Source: Verrucomicrobiaceae bacterium
GTDB taxonomy: Bacteria; Verrucomicrobiota; Verrucomicrobiia; Verrucomicrobiales; Verrucomicrobiaceae
Assembly (NCBI GenBank): GCA_947463285.1
Contig: CANHTV010000015.1
Span: forward strand, 1-20,542
Length of the DNA stretch: 20,542 bases
Reading direction: 5' to 3'
Below the pieces are notes generated by a model that ran no database searches, was not told the origin of the DNA, and saw nothing but the letters and a program-made list of their open reading frames with translations. This document shows positions 7,152 through 14,561 of this stretch, in pieces. Both the position numbers and the translations under genes were made by a program. The first letter of the stretch is position 1. Every line of letters starts with the position of its first letter.

Positions 7152-8405
7152 ATGATTAGCGAACTTAAAGCACTATTCGATTACTACGAGAAAGAGAAAG
7201 GCATCGACCGCGACAAGATGGTCGAGGCGCTTTCCCAGGCGCTTCTCGCGGCCTCGAAGAAGAGCATCGGTCCAGCCCGTGAGCTGCGCATTGTGATTGA
7301 TCCCGACAAGGGAACGATCAAGGCGTGGGCGAAGCTGGTTGCCGTCGAAACCGTTTCCAATGCTTGGGAAGAACTCCCGATTGCCAAGGCCCGCCTGATC
7401 AAAAAGGATGCCCAGATTGGTGACGAGATTGATCTTGAGGTCACACCCAAGAACATGGGCCGCATCGCCGCTCAAACCGCCAAACAGACCATGCTTCAGC
7501 GTCTGCGCATGGCTGAAAAAGAAAATCTCTACGATGAGTTCAAGGACCGCACTGGCGACGTCGTCAGCGGTGTTGTGCGTCGTTTTGACAAGTCGGATGT
7601 GGTCGTTGATCTCGGTAAATTCGAAGGCACCATGCCTTCCAAGGAGCGTGTCACCACCGAAGACTACACCATCGGCGACAGGATGCGTTTTTACGTCAAA
7701 GCTGTCGAGCGCGAAGGTGCTCGTGGTCCTGAGATCGTGCTCAGCCGCGCGCATGTGAACTTTGTTCGACGCTTGTTTGAATTTGAAGTCAGTGAGATCG
7801 GTGATCGCACCGTCGAGATCGCCAGCATTTCTCGCGAAGCTGGTTATCGCACGAAGGTGGCTGTTCACAGTGCAGATGAAAAAGTCGATCCAGTCGGTGC
7901 TTGCGTCGGCCTGCGTGGCGCACGTGTGAAGAACATCGTTCGTGAATTGAACAACGAGAAGGTGGACATCATCCGCTGGAAATCAGACCCCGCCGATTTT
8001 GTGCGTGAGGCGCTGAAGCCCATCAAGGTGCTGACGATCCAAGTCTCGCCCGACAAGAAAAACGCTCGCCTGACGGTGAGTGAAGAAGATCTTTCCAAAG
8101 CCATCGGTCGTCGTGGTCAAAATGCCCGTCTTACTTCCCGCCTTGTTGGCATGGAGTTGCAGATTGAGCGTGATGAACATGCCGCTGAGGTGTTCGAAGG
8201 CCAGATGGACCATGCTGCTCATGATCTTGAAAAAGCCATTGGCATCAATCTTGATACGGCCCGCAAGCTGATCAACGGCGGTCTTGGTGACCTCCAGATG
8301 CTGCTGCAATCCGAACTCGAAGACATCATTGACGCCATTGGTGGGGACGAAATCCTCGCCAAGCAGGTCCATGAGCGCATTCTAGCCTATACCCCAGGAG
8401 AGTAG
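7152..8405 (+). CDS. nusA: Transcription termination/antitermination factor NusA
   Basis: NusA binds RNA polymerase and the nascent RNA, controlling pausing, termination and antitermination. The 417 residues show the N-terminal polymerase-binding domain (1-130, from MISELKALFDYYEKEKGIDR), an S1 domain (about 134-198, GDVVSGVVRRFDKSDVVVDL), KH1 (about 246-275, with CVGLRGARVKNIVRELNNEK), and KH2 (AIGRRGQNARL, about 317-327). A short helical tail (370-417, NLDTARKLINGGLGDLQML) resembles one helix-hairpin-helix unit; the two acidic repeats of E. coli NusA are absent. A purine-rich SD (gagagg, about 7136-7141) precedes the ATG. The gene heads the block with infB and rbfA. The usual upstream partner rimP is missing here. 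Confidence 0.96.
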   Translation: MISELKALFDYYEKEKGIDRDKMVEALSQALLAASKKSIGPARELRIVIDPDKGTIKAWAKLVAVETVSNAWEELPIAKARLIKKDAQIGDEIDLEVTPKNMGRIAAQTAKQTMLQRLRMAEKENLYDEFKDRTGDVVSGVVRRFDKSDVVVDLGKFEGTMPSKERVTTEDYTIGDRMRFYVKAVEREGARGPEIVLSRAHVNFVRRLFEFEVSEIGDRTVEIASISREAGYRTKVAVHSADEKVDPVGACVGLRGARVKNIVRELNNEKVDIIRWKSDPADFVREALKPIKVLTIQVSPDKKNARLTVSEEDLSKAIGRRGQNARLTSRLVGMELQIERDEHAAEVFEGQMDHAAHDLEKAIGINLDTARKLINGGLGDLQMLLQSELEDIIDAIGGDEILAKQVHERILAYTPGE

Positions 8406-8407
8406 CC

Positions 8408-8542
8408 ATGAGCCTCTCTTCTTCCAGATCCCAAACCCTCACTCCGACAGCCCTACACGCCGCTCGCCCGCTCCACGTTTCTCATGCCTCCCCGTTCCTC
8501 CTCCACCAAATCCGCTCAGCCCACTTCCGACAGCATTGCTGA
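8408..8542 (+). CDS. Possible leader ORF between nusA and infB
   Basis: ATG 8408 lies 2 nt after the nusA TAG and has AGGAG (8397-8401) 6 nt upstream, the best SD in the nusA-infB stretch. It reads MSLSSSRSQTLTPTALHAAR and continues to a TGA at 8540-8542 (44 residues). It therefore crosses the infB start at 8484 in another frame and terminates 56 bp inside infB. The infB ATG has no SD of its own, so ribosomes leaving this ORF could feed infB by coupling. The peptide matches nothing I recognise and may have no function. A chance ORF is possible. Confidence 0.3.
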   Translation: MSLSSSRSQTLTPTALHAARPLHVSHASPFLLHQIRSAHFRQHC

Positions 8543-10739
8543 CGAGGAAGTGATCGAAGGCGCTCCTGCCAAGAAGACGGCAGTAAAAAAAGAAGTGCTT
8601 TCACTGATCGAGGAAGAGAAACCGAAGAAAAGAGTGCCTCGTAAAGAAGGATCAACGCTGCCAGTGCTGGGAGTCAGGCCTGTCGTTACGCCAGTCGTAG
8701 AAGCCGCACCACCTGAGCCGCCAAGGAAGACGCTCGATGATGCCAAGCGTGACGCCTTGAACTTGTTCGAGGAGGATGAGAAGCCCAAGGTGAAGCGCCG
8801 GGCTGTCGATACCCAAACGCAAAGTGCTTTGCGTCCGATCTCGATGCTGAAAGAGCCAGGTCCTGTGACCGTTGCTCCGCCGCCTCCGCCACCAGCTCCC
8901 GTCGCCAAGGTTGAGGAGCCAGTCGTCGAATTTGAGATCAATGAAGCCGGTGAAAAAATCATTCACCTCAAGCCGCCTATCATTGTCAAAGATCTGGCCG
9001 AGAAGATGGGACTGCGCCCCTTCAAGATCATTGCTGATCTCATCACGCTGAAAGTTTTCGTTCCAAATGCAGAGAAGGCCATCGATATTGAAGTCGCTGA
9101 AAAGGTCTGCGAAAAGCATGGCTTCCGCCTTGAACGTGAGAAACGCGAAAAAGGCGCTGGCGTTCACAAGGTCGAGGAAGTCATCGTTGAGCCAGTTGCT
9201 CAAGTAGTTGAAGAAGTCGAAGAAGATAAACTCGAGCTGCGTGCGCCGATCATTACCTTCATGGGGCACGTTGATCACGGTAAAACGTCTCTTCTTGATG
9301 CCATTCGCAAAACGCAGGTCGTCACTGGCGAAGCTGGTGGGATCACCCAGCACATCGGTGCTTACAGCGTTTTTCATGAGGGCAAGCCGATCACGTTTAT
9401 CGATACCCCTGGACATGCCGCTTTCTCTGGTATGCGGGCTCGTGGTGCCAACGTCACCGACATCGTCGTGCTCATCATTGCTGCAGATGACGGCATCATG
9501 CCGCAGACCAAAGAAGCTCTGGCCCATGCCAAAGCTGCTGACGTTCAGATCATGATCGCCATCAACAAGTGCGATCTGGCATCTGCTAACATACTTCGTG
9601 TCAAATCACAGCTTCAGGACATCGGTCTAGCCCCTGTCGAATGGGGTGGTGAAATCGAGTGCATGGAAGTCTCAGCCAAGTCAGGGTTGGGTATTGATAA
9701 CTTGCTCGAAACCATGGCCCTGCAAGCTGAAGTGCTCGAGCTCAAAGCTGATCCGAAAGCTCCGGCTCGTGCCACGGTGATCGAATCCAGCATGGTCGCC
9801 GGTCGTGGCCCCGTAGCCACGGTCATCTGTCGTCAGGGCACATTACGTGTTGGCCAGCCCTTCATTTGTGGACCTCATTGGGGCAAGACCAAGGCTCTGA
9901 TCAATGATCGTGGTCAGCCTATCAAAGAAGTTAAGCCAGGAATGCCTGTGGAGCTTGTTGGCTTTAGCGACATGCCGCATGTGGGTGATGAAGTCGTTGT
10001 TATGGACAGCGAGCGCTCGGTGAAGAAGCTTAGCGAAGAGCGGCAGGAAGAAAGCCGCCAGAAGAAGCTGGCTGTCACACGCCGCTCGACTCTTGAGCAT
10101 CTCTTCACCAGCATTGATGAAGGCAACAAAAAGACCCTCAAACTCGTCATCAAAACAGACGTGCAGGGCTCGGTGGAAGCCATCGTCAAATGCTTGGGTG
10201 AGATCACCAGTGACAAGATCAATCAGCGCATCCTGCATAGCGATGTAGGGCCGATCACTGAATCGGACGTGCTTCTGGCCTCGGGCTCGGACGCTATTAT
10301 CATCGGCTTCAATACCAAGGTTGAAAACAAGGCCCTCGGCGTCGCCAAGCGCGAAGGCGTGCAGATCAAACTTTACTCCATCATCTACGAACTCATCGAT
10401 CAGGTGAAGGATGCCATGACTGGAATGCTTGATCCGCTCACGCGTGAGAAAGTGCTCGGACACGCCAAGGTCAAGCAAGTCTTCAAGGTCAACAAAGGCT
10501 ACGTCGGTGGTTCACAGGTCACGGATGGACGTATCGACCGCAAGCAGCGCGCCCGCGTTCTGCGTAATGGTCAGGCAGTCTATGATGGCGGCATCGAAAC
10601 ACTGCGCCGCTTCCAAGACGAAGTCCCCGAAGTTCGCAATGGTCTCGAGTGCGGTATCAAGCTGCATGGCTTCTCTGACTATGAAGAAGGTGATATTATC
10701 GAGTGCTACGAACTCGAGAAATTCGCTCAAACACTTTAA
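8484..10739 (+). CDS. infB: Translation initiation factor IF-2
   Basis: IF-2 is the GTPase that brings initiator fMet-tRNA to the 30S subunit and promotes subunit joining. The protein has 751 residues. The N-terminal 150 or so are a low-complexity Lys/Glu/Pro-rich linker, with a run of eight prolines broken only by one Ala near 133-141. An IF2_N-type domain follows (about 160-215, IVKDLAEKMGLRPFKIIADL). The G domain carries G1 GHVDHGKT (261-268), G2 GGITQHIG, G3 DTPGH (307-311), G4 NKCD (361-364) and G5 SAK (397-399). C-terminal beta-barrel and fMet-tRNA-binding domains end at EGDIIECYELEKFAQTL. The ATG at 8484 lacks an SD, and no other in-frame start lies between it and nusA. A stem-loop follows the stop. 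Confidence 0.97.
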   Translation: MPPRSSSTKSAQPTSDSIADEEVIEGAPAKKTAVKKEVLSLIEEEKPKKRVPRKEGSTLPVLGVRPVVTPVVEAAPPEPPRKTLDDAKRDALNLFEEDEKPKVKRRAVDTQTQSALRPISMLKEPGPVTVAPPPPPPAPVAKVEEPVVEFEINEAGEKIIHLKPPIIVKDLAEKMGLRPFKIIADLITLKVFVPNAEKAIDIEVAEKVCEKHGFRLEREKREKGAGVHKVEEVIVEPVAQVVEEVEEDKLELRAPIITFMGHVDHGKTSLLDAIRKTQVVTGEAGGITQHIGAYSVFHEGKPITFIDTPGHAAFSGMRARGANVTDIVVLIIAADDGIMPQTKEALAHAKAADVQIMIAINKCDLASANILRVKSQLQDIGLAPVEWGGEIECMEVSAKSGLGIDNLLETMALQAEVLELKADPKAPARATVIESSMVAGRGPVATVICRQGTLRVGQPFICGPHWGKTKALINDRGQPIKEVKPGMPVELVGFSDMPHVGDEVVVMDSERSVKKLSEERQEESRQKKLAVTRRSTLEHLFTSIDEGNKKTLKLVIKTDVQGSVEAIVKCLGEITSDKINQRILHSDVGPITESDVLLASGSDAIIIGFNTKVENKALGVAKREGVQIKLYSIIYELIDQVKDAMTGMLDPLTREKVLGHAKVKQVFKVNKGYVGGSQVTDGRIDRKQRARVLRNGQAVYDGGIETLRRFQDEVPEVRNGLECGIKLHGFSDYEEGDIIECYELEKFAQTL

Positions 10740-10749
10740 TCGCCTTATG

Positions 10750-10790
10750 CGCGGAGGCTTGCTTCATGGCGGCCTCCGCGTTTGAGTTTT
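10750..10790 (+). terminator. Hairpin with T-rich tail between infB and rbfA
   Basis: cgcggaggc (10750-10758) pairs perfectly with gcctccgcg (10772-10780) across a 13-nt loop and is followed by tttgagtttt. It begins 10 bp after the infB stop. It could be a partial terminator or an RNA-processing/stability element that lowers rbfA expression relative to infB. The T-tract is interrupted, so read-through into rbfA is expected. Confidence 0.55.
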
Positions 10791-10812
10791 CCCCACTTTC
10801 CCGCCCTTCCTT

Positions 10813-11196
10813 ATGTCGCAACGTGTCCAACGAGTCAGCGAACTGGTTAAACGAGAGTTGAGCATGGTCTTGGAGCGTCACTACCGCTTTGATGGCGTTG
10901 TGCTCACCGTTCATGATGTTGAAGCTACGCCGGATTTGAAGCAATGCTTTGCTTACATCGGCATCATCGGCAAGGCCGGTCAAGAGCAGGCGATCATTGA
11001 AAAGCTTGGCAAAGAGCGTGGTAGCATCCAGCGTGAAGTTCACAAGCGGATCGTCATGAAAAACTCACCACAGATTTTTTTCCGTCTGGATCAATCCATC
11101 GAGCGCGGCGTCAGAATCTTGAACGCCATCGACAATCTCCCACCTCCAGCCGCCCCCTTGGCTGAAGGAGAGGTTGAGCCTGATTTTGTTGGCTAA
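10813..11196 (+). CDS. rbfA: Ribosome-binding factor A
   Basis: RbfA binds immature 30S subunits and is needed for 16S rRNA 5'-end maturation, especially in the cold. The 127 residues begin with the typical MSQRVQRVSELVKRELSMVL helix. A single KH-like domain follows (VVLTVHDVEATPDLKQCFAY), then the closing helix-strand SPQIFFRLDQSIERGVRILN. A short proline/acidic tail ends the protein. The position after infB is the usual one. No SD is evident before the ATG (upstream sequence is pyrimidine-rich). The common downstream neighbour truB is not here; ribosomal protein genes follow instead. Confidence 0.93.
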   Translation: MSQRVQRVSELVKRELSMVLERHYRFDGVVLTVHDVEATPDLKQCFAYIGIIGKAGQEQAIIEKLGKERGSIQREVHKRIVMKNSPQIFFRLDQSIERGVRILNAIDNLPPPAAPLAEGEVEPDFVG

Positions 11197-11273
11197 AAAT
11201 CGCCTTGAAAGCCATGAATAGAGCTTTTTGGAACAAGTAACTTCAAGAGAGATAAAAATTTGGTTGCCGGAAT

Positions 11274-11301
11274 GGCGACTTGTGGCACTATCCACGCCCC
11301 C
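11274..11301 (+). promoter_or_regulatory. Possible promoter for rplU-rpmA
   Basis: TTGCCG (11274-11279) and CACTAT (11296-11301) are 16 nt apart in the 171-bp gap between rbfA and rplU, in a locally AT-rich patch. This leaves a leader of about 60 nt. The -10 match is partial, so this is a tentative call. Confidence 0.25.
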
Positions 11302-11367
11302 GCAAACCGGACGAATTGCCCTTTGGAAGTCAGTCCGCCGCGGAACCACCCTTCAGCAGACAAAGTT

Positions 11368-11682
11368 ATGGCATACGCAATCATCAAAACCGGCGGCAAG
11401 CAGTATCAAGTATCCGTGGGCGACAAGCTCGACGTTGAGAAGCTCGAGGTCGCCGAAGGAGAATCCGCAACCTTCGATCAAGTTTTGGCCGCAGGTGAAG
11501 GTGCAGACATCAAGATCGGTGCCCCAATCCTCGCTGGCGCTAGTGTCGTTGCCACCGTGGTGAAGCAATTCAAGGCTCCTAAAGTCACTGCCTTCAAATT
11601 CAAGAAGCGCAAAGGTTATCACAAGACCAAAGGCCACCGTCAGCCTCTGACCCGTGTGGAAGTCACTGCGATCAACGCATAA
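11368..11682 (+). CDS. rplU: 50S ribosomal protein L21
   Basis: L21 binds 23S rRNA in the large subunit. The 104 residues begin MAYAIIKTGGKQYQVSVGDK, the family's hallmark N-terminus, and end with the L21 signature region KRKGYHKTKGHRQPLTRVEV. The frame is open upstream to 11260, but those 36 residues are not L21-like, so the ATG at 11368 is chosen; this gives the standard length. No SD is visible before it. Followed 41 bp later by rpmA, the normal L21-L27 pairing. Confidence 0.97.
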   Translation: MAYAIIKTGGKQYQVSVGDKLDVEKLEVAEGESATFDQVLAAGEGADIKIGAPILAGASVVATVVKQFKAPKVTAFKFKKRKGYHKTKGHRQPLTRVEVTAINA

Positions 11683-11723
11683 TTTTTCAATCTAATCCCC
11701 CAACCTCCAAGGAGTACTGAGTC

Positions 11724-11981
11724 ATGGCGCATAAGAAAGGTCAAGGAAGTGTCAAAAACGGACGCGATAGCAACAGCAAGCGTCTCGGTGTGAAAAAGTA
11801 TGGCGGCGAAGTCGTCATTCCTGGTAACATCATCATACGTCAGCGCGGAACCAAGTGGACTCCAGGCCGTAACATCGGCATGGGTAAGGACCACACTCTT
11901 TTCGCCTTGGTTGCTGGCCGTGTTCGTTTCGACCAAGACGGTCGCCGCGTGAACGTCGACGAAGCTGCTCTACAGGCTTAA
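11724..11981 (+). CDS. rpmA: 50S ribosomal protein L27
   Basis: L27 lies next to the peptidyl-transferase centre, with its N-terminal tail reaching the tRNA ends. The 85 residues begin MAHKKGQGSVKNGRDSNSKR and contain GMGKDHTLFAL, both characteristic. The protein starts directly with MAHKKG, without the cleaved N-terminal extension found in Firmicutes. AAGGAG at 11709-11714 is a good SD 9 nt before the ATG. A strong terminator follows within 30 bp, closing the transcript. Confidence 0.97.
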   Translation: MAHKKGQGSVKNGRDSNSKRLGVKKYGGEVVIPGNIIIRQRGTKWTPGRNIGMGKDHTLFALVAGRVRFDQDGRRVNVDEAALQA

Positions 11982-12008
11982 TTCGGCTAACAATTTTTGT
12001 TTCCTTTT

Positions 12009-12043
12009 TAGGCGGACTCATTCTTGAGTCCGCCTATTTTTTT
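12009..12043 (+). terminator. Intrinsic terminator after rpmA
   Basis: A 12-bp perfect stem (taggcggactca / tgagtccgccta, 12009-12020 and 12025-12036) has a 4-nt loop and is followed by seven Ts. This is a textbook rho-independent terminator for the rplU-rpmA transcript, 27 bp past the rpmA stop and just before the next gene. Confidence 0.92.
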
Positions 12044-12055
12044 CTCAATATTATC

Positions 12056-12766
12056 ATGGCACGAACAGGCATCGCACGGGCATTATCGAAAATGGGCTTT
12101 TGCTCGCGCAGTGAAGCTGCGGCCTTGATTAAATCAGGTCAAGTGACTCTCAATGGCAAGCTCACTCGTGATCCTGAAAAGCCTGTCGAAATCGGGCGGG
12201 ACCTGGTGAGGGTGGATGGCGTGCCTGTGAGTGCGACAAAGCCTGTTTACGTGATGTTAAACAAACCTCGTGGCCTAGTGACCAGCGCCAGTGATGAGCA
12301 GGGTCGTGATACGGTGTACGCATGCTTTAAAGATCCGTCCCTGCCTCATATTTCACCCGTTGGGCGCTTGGATAAAGCGAGCGAGGGGCTTTTGCTTTTT
12401 TCAAACGATAACTCTTGGGCCAGTCGCATCACTGATCCAGAGACGCATCTGCCCAAGACCTATCATGTGCAGGTAAGTGGACAAGTGGATGATCTGATGC
12501 TTCAGCGACTGTCTCGTGGTGTCATGCACGAAGGGGAAAAACTCAGTCTTGTCTCCGTGATTAAATTGCGAGCAGGCGAGAAAAATACCTGGCTCGAAAT
12601 TATTCTAGATGAGGGTCGTAACCGACATATTCGCCGCGTCTTGGAGGCGTATCGCATCGAAATATTGCGCCTCGTGCGCGTGGCCATTGGGAATCTTAAA
12701 CTTGGTAAACTAGACAAAAGCTCTTGGCGTCACCTCAGCAATGCTGAAGTGGCACTGATAAAATAA
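12056..12766 (+). CDS. Pseudouridine synthase, RsuA/RluB/E/F family
   Basis: These enzymes isomerise a specific uridine in rRNA to pseudouridine. The 236 residues (RsuA-sized) start with an S4 RNA-binding domain (1-50; ARALSKMGFCSRSEAAALIK). The catalytic domain follows, with VMLNKPRGLVTS (about 66-77) and the active-site GRLD motif in SPVGRLDKASEGLLLFSNDN (Asp106). The RNA-binding EGRNRHIRRVLEA segment lies near the C-terminus. Which rRNA position is modified cannot be read from sequence; the GRLD region resembles RluE and RsuA about equally. No SD precedes the ATG, which lies 13 nt after the rpmA terminator's T-tract, so it needs its own promoter or read-through. Confidence 0.9.
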   Translation: MARTGIARALSKMGFCSRSEAAALIKSGQVTLNGKLTRDPEKPVEIGRDLVRVDGVPVSATKPVYVMLNKPRGLVTSASDEQGRDTVYACFKDPSLPHISPVGRLDKASEGLLLFSNDNSWASRITDPETHLPKTYHVQVSGQVDDLMLQRLSRGVMHEGEKLSLVSVIKLRAGEKNTWLEIILDEGRNRHIRRVLEAYRIEILRLVRVAIGNLKLGKLDKSSWRHLSNAEVALIK

Positions 12767-12898
12767 AGCTTGGAAGGTGAAGCCCGCAAAAGCCAGACTG
12801 GCGATGAAAGCAGGCGGTATACGTTGAGTCATCAAACGCCTTGCTTGCAGCCTTCGACGTTCAGGCTCCACTCTTTCTTATGGAACCATTGCTTCCCA

Positions 12899-13318
12899 TT
12901 AGTGGCGGGACTTCATGTAGCGCTCCAAGTTTTCCCAAAAGCGTCCGACTCCTTCACTGAGTTTGATTTCTTGGGCGCGCTTTAGGAGGGGGATGTCATC
13001 TCCGTATTTTCCACGGCTAACTAAAAGCTGCGCATGGCGGACCTTGGCGGTCTGCTCGAATTCTGGCACTGTGGCTGCCTGCTCAAATTGGGCGACTGCT
13101 TTCTCGATTTCACTTTTACCCTAGAAATACTGGCCCAGCAGAATGAGTGAATCCCCATGCAATGGATCAAGAGTCACGATTTCCATCAGTGACTGCGCGG
13201 CGTCATCTTCGCGCCCTTCTGCCATGCCAATCTTGGCTTCGATCTTCAACAGTTTGCGGGAGTCTGCGGGTTTGATGTTTGTTTTGGACCTTCTGCACCA
13301 GATCACGGGCTGGTCATG
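12899..13318 (-). pseudogene. Decayed TPR-repeat protein fragment with in-frame amber stop
   Basis: Reading leftward, the frame gives KLLKIEAKIGMAEGREDDAA and DPLHGDSLILLGQYF, then TAG at 13123-13121. It continues in the same frame with GKSEIEKAVAQFEQAATVPE and ends at KRAQEIKLSEGVGRFWENLE...YMKSRH and a TAA at 12901-12899. Both sides of the stop have TPR character, so this is one protein broken by a nonsense change. At the 5' end, codons reading RDLVQKVQN occur in another frame near 13275-13310, which suggests an additional frameshift. There is no plausible N-terminus; it abuts the Ig/SdrD fragment. Between it and the pseudouridine synthase (12767-12898) I see nothing. Confidence 0.75.
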
Positions 13319-14256
13319 AGCGTGTTGCGCTCGCGTTGGGCCATAGAATAGCCAGTGTCGCTGGGACTGCGGAGACCGAGGTCGTAGGTGCAGTCGTTGT
13401 TGGCGTCGATGAAGGCATCATCCACGAAGCCTTCGAATCCGGATGCAGCGGTACCGGTTAGCAGAGCACCTGGGGAGAGGGTGAAGACGGCGGTGCTGGC
13501 TTCGGTGGTGGCTGGGGTGGCGTCGTTGAGGAGGTTCTGGCCAGCATTATCATCGCCTGCGACCACTGTGCTGATGGTTATCATGCCTGCGAGCGTTGCG
13601 CCGGTGGCGAACTGGCTGGAGAGCAAGTGCAGGAAGTAGGAGACTGGCAGGATGTTGTTGATGTAGTAGCGGCCTTTGTTATCCGTGAAGGCGACGCCGA
13701 CAGGCTCATCCGTGGCGACATTGGCACCTTGTGCGAAGAGCTTCACATAGCGCCTTCCGATGCCTTCATTGTCGTTGTAGGTGCCGCTGCCATTGAGGTC
13801 GATGAAAACCAGATTACCGACGCCGAGCGGTGCCCAGAGACCGAAGTCGAGAGTGAGGTTGGTATCGTTGTCGGTATCGCCATCGGTAATGGATTCAGTG
13901 CCCGGGCCGAGGTTGATGACGGGGCTGTAGAGATCCGTGCCGACTCGGCCATTTGGCGGCGTGGCGGGCGCGATGGTGATGTCCGGGTAAACAGGCGTGA
14001 TAATGTAGGCACGCGTGCCGGAGCAGCCATTGACATCGGTGGCCTAGATCGTGAAGCTGGCGGTGGTGGTGGCATTCGGCAGGCCGGTGATTTCACCGGT
14101 GGTTGTATTCAGGGGAGCAGGATGGCAGAGCGCCTGCCTTGACCGCAAAGGTGTTAGGCGTGGCTCCACCACTACCGATGAGCGTCTGCGTGTAAGCCAA
14201 GCCAACCGTACCGTTCGCCACCGAGGCCGGATTCACCGTGATAATGGGGCAGATTG
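13303..14256 (-). pseudogene. Decayed Ig-like/SdrD-B surface protein fragment
   Basis: Reading leftward from about 14253, one frame gives a 'putative Ig' repeat: ITVNPASVANGTVGLAYTQT ... NTFAVKAGALP. The reading then shifts, near a run of four Cs on this strand (14112-14115), into NTTTGEITGLPNATTTASFTI, hits a TAG at 14046-14044, and continues in frame as ATDVNGCSGTRAYIITP. An SdrD-B-like domain follows: GNLVFIDLNGSGTYNDNEGI and VAFTDNKGRYYINNILPVSY. Its reading ends at 13303 in a short out-of-place tail. Expected Gln before ATDVNG suggests CAG changed to TAG. The parent was probably a large exported surface protein; both ends are missing. Confidence 0.8.
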
Positions 14257-14512
14257 GCCTCGGGGCTCCAGTTTTCCACCTGCTTCTTCAGAGCTATTTC
14301 ATTTTTGATCTCGCCCAGCTTGGCCACGTGCTCCATCTCAAGCTTGAGCTTTCCCAGTTCTTTTTGCGCTCGAGTCGAGCCAGATCACCCTCGGCATAGC
14401 GGATGCTCTGGATGTCTGGCGACTCTAGGCACACATTCTCGAAACACGAGCCCATACTCGGCCAGTAAATCAGGCTGCTTCATGCCCAGCGCGGCACCCG
14501 TGCTCGGTGATT
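14250..14512 (-). pseudogene. Decayed coiled-coil protein fragment (frameshifted)
   Basis: Three frames must be joined to read it leftward: GAALGMKQPDLLAEYGLVFR, then DIQSIRYAEGDLARLERKKN, then KLKLEMEHVAKLGEIKNEIA followed by LKKQVENWSPEANL. The last two pieces are charged and heptad-like, typical of a coiled coil. The 'LLAEYGLVFRE' piece before a charged helix recalls the end of SPFH/band-7 domains, but this is only a resemblance. At least two frameshifts separate the pieces, so it cannot encode an intact protein. It runs directly into the Ig-like fragment near 14248. Confidence 0.55.
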
Positions 14513-14561
14513 AGGTGATCTCGTTTAAGTGAACTCAAAAGCTGATCAGATGGCTGATGAT

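Noticed and set aside
8652..9527. 291-codon minus-strand frame inside infB
   Set aside because: It overlaps the IF-2 G domain, whose five GTPase motifs are intact; it is a shadow frame.
11210..11240. Short stem aaagc/gcttttt after rbfA as a terminator
   Set aside because: Only five base pairs, mostly A-T, with a large loop; too weak to support.
13121..14046. Two in-frame TAG codons with coding character on both sides, suggesting amber recoding
   Set aside because: nusA ends in TAG as a normal stop, and the same fragments carry frameshifts and missing ends. Decay explains them better than recoding.
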